A stretch of DNA of 64,000 bases from Sphingobacterium paludis (GTDB lineage: Bacteria; Bacteroidota; Bacteroidia; Sphingobacteriales; Sphingobacteriaceae): assembly GCF_004364125.1 (NCBI RefSeq), contig NZ_SNZV01000002.1:372001-436000 (forward strand), in the 5' to 3' direction. Shown here piece after piece: positions 59,979 to 64,000 of the stretch. The notes beneath the pieces were generated by a model. It saw nothing but the letters and a program-made list of their open reading frames with translations, did not search any database and was not told the origin of the DNA. Position 1 is the stretch's first letter; each line of letters opens with the position of its first letter. A program made the translations under genes and the position numbers.

Positions 59979-61073
59979 TTAATAGACTTTTACAATATAG
60001 ATATAGTCCTGAAGGCGTTTAATCTGATCGGTACGGTTTAGGTTGGTTAAACCGTTGCGGTTACTTAGTACAATATTTCCTTTGAGCGAATCAACGGGAA
60101 TGCTATTCAATGTTTCCAATAATGCTTTTGTTTTGATGGCAAATGCAGCGCCATCAATGCCCTTTTGTTTGCCGCTGATAATCCCGATTACATTTCCGTC
60201 TTTATCTAGCACAGGCCCGCCACTATTGCCCGGATTGACGGGTATGGATATTTGATAGGCAAGCGTGTCTCCTGCATAGCCTGTCGACGAACTTAGGTAA
60301 CCTTGTCCATATACAGCTTCGTCGCGAGGGAAACCAATCGTGTAAATATCTTCGCCTAGATCTGAATCTTGTTTTTTAAACGTATAGGGTAGGTTTTTTA
60401 ACGATTTAAACGTAGAATCGTTAATATGCAAAATCGCCAAATCTTTCTCAGGATTTGTAAAAATAATCTCTGCTTTGAAAGACTGTCCTTTGTGATTTTG
60501 GAGATGCACCGAATCCGCTCCTGTGATGACATGATAATTGGTAACCACATAGCCATCTCGCGTAATCATAAAACCCGTGGCACCGAAATGCATATCTTCG
60601 CTGTTATCTTTGTCGCTTTTGATATTCTTGATTTCAGCGTTATGTGCATTGACATTCCGCTTTACGGTATTCATATCACGACGTAATGCGCTGTAGTCGG
60701 TTGTGGTTTTCTTCAGATTGGAATAGTATCCGGTTAGCCAGAGCGTAGAAAAGACAGATACAATAGCGATGGCTGCTGCTACAGCAGCATTTAATTGTAA
60801 ACTATTCCATAAACGGATGATTTTCGCCGGTTTTTTGACACGCTGCTCGTGGTGATATTGCTGAGCTGACTTTGCGAGGGTCTGCCGAAAAGTGGCTCTT
60901 GCATCCATTTGCTTTAACTGAGATAGAAAAGTGGCATGCTCCGAAAATTGGGTTGCATAAGTAGGGTTTTGCGCGCAAAACTCTTCAAACTTCAACCGTT
61001 CCTCAACTGACAATTCATCCCGGAGGTAACTGTCTGCCCATTCCATAAACTCTTGCGTACCTAAGTCTCTCAT
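59979..61073 (-). CDS. Membrane-tethered trypsin-like protease with an anti-sigma-like cytoplasmic head
   Basis: 364 residues. Residues 1-85 are cytoplasmic and resemble Bacteroidota anti-sigma N-termini (FMEWADSYLRDELSVEERLKFEEF), but without the HxxxCxxC zinc motif. A single membrane helix (NAAVAAAIAIVSVFSTLWLTG, about 95-117) and a coiled-coil linker lead to a periplasmic S1C-type protease domain: His181 in VVTNYHVITGA, Asp211 in DLAILHI and Ser284 in PVNPGNSGGPVL. No PDZ domain follows. It lies 14 bases downstream of an ECF sigma gene. An anti-sigma role is inferred from layout and topology. Confidence 0.85.
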   Translation of the reverse strand: MRDLGTQEFMEWADSYLRDELSVEERLKFEEFCAQNPTYATQFSEHATFLSQLKQMDARATFRQTLAKSAQQYHHEQRVKKPAKIIRLWNSLQLNAAVAAAIAIVSVFSTLWLTGYYSNLKKTTTDYSALRRDMNTVKRNVNAHNAEIKNIKSDKDNSEDMHFGATGFMITRDGYVVTNYHVITGADSVHLQNHKGQSFKAEIIFTNPEKDLAILHINDSTFKSLKNLPYTFKKQDSDLGEDIYTIGFPRDEAVYGQGYLSSSTGYAGDTLAYQISIPVNPGNSGGPVLDKDGNVIGIISGKQKGIDGAAFAIKTKALLETLNSIPVDSLKGNIVLSNRNGLTNLNRTDQIKRLQDYIYIVKVY

Positions 61074-61087
61074 GACCTTCTAATTCC

Positions 61088-61657
61088 TTACTTTTTAAAA
61101 AATATCTTTTTTAAGCGTTGAAGACATTTATATTTCTGGTTCTTTGCGTTGTCTGGATTTGTATACCCAAATTTCTCGCAAATTTCCGTCATCGAAGCAT
61201 TCATGATATAAAAATCGTGCAAGATCGTTTTGCAAGGTTCGCCTAAATTCAGCAGCGCATCTTCCATTTGATTCAGATTTGCCTCCGTTAGTACATGTTC
61301 TTCGATTGCCTCTTCAGCAGCTAAGGAGTCCTCCAAACTATCGATCTGGTCTTGATGATATTTTGAGACCCCGCGAGTAAGTTGTTTCAGCCATAGTCTT
61401 CTGGAAACAGCATAAAGAAAGGTCTGCAATTTACTGCTCAGTGTGAAGTTTCCTTGATTTACTTTGTCGTAGAGCACCATTACAGCCTCCTGAAAAATAT
61501 CCTGCGCCTCTTCTCTGCTACCTTGATTGTTAATGATCAGTTTTGCTATCGCCGGAAAATGCAATTTGTACAGTTTTTGGATGGCCAAATTATTTCCAGT
61601 TGCAATACCTTGTAGGATCTCTAAATCAATATGTATATCGCTTTTTTCCTTACTCAC
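61088..61657 (-). CDS. ECF-type RNA polymerase sigma factor (GTG start)
   Basis: 189 residues. Region 2 is seen in GNNLAIQKLYKLHFPAIAKLIINNQGSREEAQDIFQEAVMVLYDKV (in parts), region 2.3/2.4 in SKLQTFLYAVSRRLWLKQL, and region 4 in MEDALLNLGEPCKTILHDFYIMNASMTEICEKFGYTNPDNAKNQKYKCLQRLKK (in parts). The start is GTG at 61657, preceded by an AT-rich segment; no nearer ATG keeps region 2. Followed by the tethered protease, its presumed regulator. Targets unknown. Confidence 0.9.
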   Translation of the reverse strand: MSKEKSDIHIDLEILQGIATGNNLAIQKLYKLHFPAIAKLIINNQGSREEAQDIFQEAVMVLYDKVNQGNFTLSSKLQTFLYAVSRRLWLKQLTRGVSKYHQDQIDSLEDSLAAEEAIEEHVLTEANLNQMEDALLNLGEPCKTILHDFYIMNASMTEICEKFGYTNPDNAKNQKYKCLQRLKKIFFKK

Positions 61658-61968
61658 TTATTAATACCTTTTTAGCCAAATAGTAACCTAGTTCGAGGAT
61701 TATTTTTTTACTTTTTATGTGTTTTCTTGTTAAACCCTACACCGATCTATTGACAGTATGATTACATGGTCTGTCGTCCCAATAGACTTTTGCATAGCTT
61801 TTGCCTGTCAAAAATAGGAAATAATTATCACTATGTATTAGGCTGCACACCGCAAATGAGACTTTTTAAGATCGCTTATTGCATGGCAAAAGGCGGTATC
61901 GTTTTAGGGCTGATGCGCGCGGTAAAAATTTAATTTTCGATGGTTTTTATTCATAAATTAGCGGCGAT
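61658..61968. other. Gene-free spacer between divergent genes
   Basis: About 310 bases between the sigma gene and ispF. It must hold both promoters, but no close match to TTTG/TAnnTTTG stands out. Nothing else is recognised. Confidence 0.6.
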
Positions 61969-62448
61969 ATGAAAATGAAAGTTGGTTTTGGTTTTGATGT
62001 TCACCAAATGAAAGAAGGACATCCGTTTGTGGTAGGCGGCGTTACGCTGGATCATCATGCCGGCGCTTTTGGCCACTCCGATGCAGATGTATTGGTGCAC
62101 GCTATTTGCGACGCCATTTTAGGGGCGGCCAATTTGGAAGACATAGGCTACCATTTTCCCAATACGGATGTAAAGTGGAAGGGGATAAGCAGTCTGCTGT
62201 TGTTGAAGGAATGCGTGCGATTGATAGCTGAAAAAGGTTATGAAATCGGGAATATAGATGCGATGCTCGTGTTGGAAGCACCAAAAATAAAGGCGTATAT
62301 ACCAGCCATGAAAGCATACCTGGCTGACGTTACAGGCTTAGATATTGACGATATATCAATTAAAGCGACCACAAACGAGACTATGGGCTTTATTGGTAGA
62401 AAAGAAGGTGTGGTGGCGTATGCGGTCTGTCTTATTTCGAAGCCTTAA
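61969..62448 (+). CDS. ispF: 2-C-methyl-D-erythritol 2,4-cyclodiphosphate synthase
   Basis: 159 residues, trimeric zinc enzyme of the MEP pathway. Metal site Asp10 and His12 in VGFGFDVHQM; GGVTLDHHAGAFGHSDADVLVHAICDAILGAANLEDIGYHFPNTD (in parts) is the family core, and the end SIKATTNETMGFIGRKEGVVAYAVCLI is typical. It makes MEcPP, the substrate of IspG encoded at 1670-3682. Overlaps the 3' end of the convergent MFS gene by 17 bases. Confidence 0.97.
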   Translation: MKMKVGFGFDVHQMKEGHPFVVGGVTLDHHAGAFGHSDADVLVHAICDAILGAANLEDIGYHFPNTDVKWKGISSLLLLKECVRLIAEKGYEIGNIDAMLVLEAPKIKAYIPAMKAYLADVTGLDIDDISIKATTNETMGFIGRKEGVVAYAVCLISKP

Positions 62449-63652
62449 CGTTTCGGAAGTAAATATAGGCGGTAAACAAGGCGGTCAATGTCATGAGGCC
62501 CCCTGCCATAAACGGTGCACCGGGAAAATAAAATGCCGCCTTCTCTGTTGTAAACACAGCGAAAAGATTGCTCATGAGTAGGGGACCAAATATGGCAGTG
62601 AGGCTGATAAGGGAAGCTATACCACCCTGTATCTGTCCCTGCTCATTGGTAGGCGTGAGGTTTGAAATCATACTCTGCAGGGCCGGCCCGCCGATGCCCC
62701 CACAAACGTAAAGAATGCTGACAGCATAGAGCATGAATGTGGAGTTTGCCAAGCCAATAAGTGGTAGCGAGATGCTGTGCAATAACAGACCTATTAATAT
62801 GGATCTAGGGAGGCCTAATTTAGGAATAGCAATACGCAATAGCCCCGCCTGTACAATAGTAAGTAGGGTGCCGATAAAGCCCAAGGAGATGCCGACCATT
62901 TTTTCATCCCATTGAAACTTTTCCATGGTGTAGTAAGACCATGTGCTCTGCACGGCATGCGCAGCAATATTGACAAGAAAAATACAGGCCACCAGTGCGT
63001 ATATCTGCGGGTACTTGGCCATGTGACGAAATGCTCCAACGGGATTCGCATTGCGCCATGAAAATGATCGTCTGTTTTCTTCCTTCAGTGATTCCGGGAC
63101 GACGAAATAACCATAAATGAAATTCAATAAGCTAAGTCCGCCAGCTGCAAAAAATGGAATGCGGGCGCCGTATTGCCCTAGCAACCCGCCTATAACGGGA
63201 CCTATAATAAAGCCGAGGCCAAAGGCAGCTCCGAGTAACCCAAAGTTCTGTGCTTTGTTTTGCGGACTGCTGATGTCTGCAATATAAGCAGCAGCTACCG
63301 TGTGGCTTGCGCCCGTCACACCTGCTACAAGTCTTCCCAAAAACAGCCAGGCAATCGAAGGCGCGAATCCCATCAACACATAGTTTGCACAAAACCCAAG
63401 AAGGGAAAATAGCAATACGGGGCGTCGCCCATAGCAATCGCTTAAATTACCTAATACGGAAGCAAAAAGAAATTGTGTAAATGCGTAGGCAAACATCAGC
63501 CAGCCTCCATAACGCGAAGCATCGCTGAGGGTTCCGTGGATTAACTCTTTAATTAGCGATGGAAGGACCGGGATAATAATGCCTAACCCTATCGTATCGA
63601 TGACGACGGTTAGAAAAATAAAAAATAAACCGGATTTTTTCGTTACTAGCAT
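62432..63652 (-). CDS. MFS transporter of the TCR/Tet family
   Basis: 406 residues, 12 predicted helices. GLFFIFLTVVIDTIGLGIIIPVLPSLI with motif D1, the cytoplasmic loop motif A in GNLSDCYGRRPVLLFSLLGF, and LVAGVTGASHTVAAAYIADI (motif of proton antiporters in the Tet group). The C-terminal half has LLHSISLPLIGLAN and GIGGPALQSMISNLTPTNEQGQIQGG, as in TetA-like drug/H+ antiporters. Substrate unknown; tetracycline resistance should not be assumed. It ends within ispF on the opposite strand. Confidence 0.88.
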   Translation of the reverse strand: MLVTKKSGLFFIFLTVVIDTIGLGIIIPVLPSLIKELIHGTLSDASRYGGWLMFAYAFTQFLFASVLGNLSDCYGRRPVLLFSLLGFCANYVLMGFAPSIAWLFLGRLVAGVTGASHTVAAAYIADISSPQNKAQNFGLLGAAFGLGFIIGPVIGGLLGQYGARIPFFAAGGLSLLNFIYGYFVVPESLKEENRRSFSWRNANPVGAFRHMAKYPQIYALVACIFLVNIAAHAVQSTWSYYTMEKFQWDEKMVGISLGFIGTLLTIVQAGLLRIAIPKLGLPRSILIGLLLHSISLPLIGLANSTFMLYAVSILYVCGGIGGPALQSMISNLTPTNEQGQIQGGIASLISLTAIFGPLLMSNLFAVFTTEKAAFYFPGAPFMAGGLMTLTALFTAYIYFRNVKASK

Positions 63653-63885
63653 AGTGAAAGCCTAATGGCTCATTTCTAATTTTTTTCCTAAAGTAGTGTT
63701 TTAATTAGGAGTGACACAAATATTTTTGAATCCACGATTTAGAGCGTACGCAGGTAACTCGCTGAACAAATATACAAAGTGCGTGCTTCGTTAGAGATCT
63801 CGCAGATTAGATACATAAAATCATCTATTGCAGTTAGCGCTGTTCGAAACTTTTGAAGAAGTTAAAACTTATGAAACTAGAATCT

Positions 63886-63893
63886 TACCTTTG
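63886..63893 (+). promoter_or_regulatory. Candidate -7 element of the last gene
   Basis: TACCTTTG 12 bases before the ATG at 63906. The rest of the 250-base gap after the MFS gene holds nothing else recognised. Confidence 0.35.
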
Positions 63894-63905
63894 CTTCTCG
63901 GAAGT

Positions 63906-64000
63906 ATGAACGTGCCACAAGAAGATTACAACAGCTTTGTCATCCTGCGAGAAGGAATTGGCACGTTAACTGATGAACTACAATTTGAAAGTACCCGTTG
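63906..64000 (+). CDS. 5' end of an unidentified gene
   Basis: Open frame from ATG 63906 to the window edge, 31 codons: MNVPQEDYNSFVILREGIGT and on. No signal peptide and no motif that allows identification. A -7-like element just upstream supports a real start. Confidence 0.45.
   Translation, partial: MNVPQEDYNSFVILREGIGTLTDELQFESTR

Noticed and set aside
62432..63652. Tetracycline resistance gene
   Set aside because: The protein belongs to the wider TCR/Tet transporter family, but nothing in the sequence or context shows the drug substrate.

Overview
The window is a gene-dense chromosomal segment from a member of the Bacteroidota, most likely the Sphingobacteriaceae (Sphingobacterium or a close relative). 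The evidence is: repeated promoter motifs of the Bacteroidota type (TTTG, then about 20 bases, then TAnnTTTG); few strong Shine-Dalgarno sites; a type IX secretion-like C-terminal domain protein; a BrxA/BrxB-type bacilliredoxin; the long two-part IspG; an F0F1 operon that stops after the gamma gene; a CarB without the C-terminal allosteric domain; and a TonB-receptor-like outer membrane barrel. No rRNA, tRNA, CRISPR array, prophage or intact insertion sequence was seen.

Layout. 1-14.9 kb: 3' part of a Kup potassium transporter, a small T9SS-tail protein, ispG, a LiaF-like membrane protein, an MlaE/MlaF-type lipid ABC pair, a SAM methyltransferase with a TTG start, a large nitronate-monooxygenase-like protein, purU, parE, a DUF3857/transglutaminase protein and a cupin. 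15-23.3 kb: a PIF1-like helicase and the ATP synthase operon (AtpZ/AtpI-like, a second small membrane protein, atpB-E-F-H-A-G) with a terminator-like hairpin between atpE and atpF. 23.3-35.6 kb: an unexplained spacer, a helix-hairpin-helix/beta-barrel protein overlapping comEC, recQ, a fatty acid hydroxylase, fabH, clpS, an outer membrane barrel receptor and a DUF1080 protein. 35.6-38.4 kb: an AT-rich accessory island. 38.4-52.3 kb: carB, a small outer membrane protein, a GH20 hexosaminidase, lipA, an amidohydrolase, a bacilliredoxin, ahcY, an NAD-salvage pair (pnuC plus a ribosylnicotinamide kinase), a YkuK-like protein and upp. 52.3-64 kb: uvrB, a lipoprotein, proB-proA plus a small unknown, an acyl-CoA dehydrogenase, a peroxiredoxin, an ECF sigma factor with a membrane-tethered anti-sigma-like/trypsin-like protease, ispF, an MFS exporter and the 5' end of an unknown gene.

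Most of the window is housekeeping: isoprenoid (ispG, ispF), nucleotide (carB, upp, purU), proline, lipoate and NAD metabolism, DNA repair and energy conversion. The most unusual locus is 36035-38332. It encodes a 90-residue secreted or membrane-directed peptide with a long glycine zipper, then a terminator-like hairpin, an M48 metalloprotease with all its zinc-site motifs, a SpoIIM/DUF95-like membrane protein and an unrecognised membrane protein. The layout resembles a bacteriocin locus, in particular the DUF95-containing circular bacteriocin clusters, but it lacks a recognisable ABC exporter and its function is an inference. Other points worth attention are the sigma/anti-sigma-protease pair, the competence-like HHH-barrel/ComEC pair, a perfect inverted repeat centred on the peroxiredoxin promoter, and dispersed palindromic repeats.
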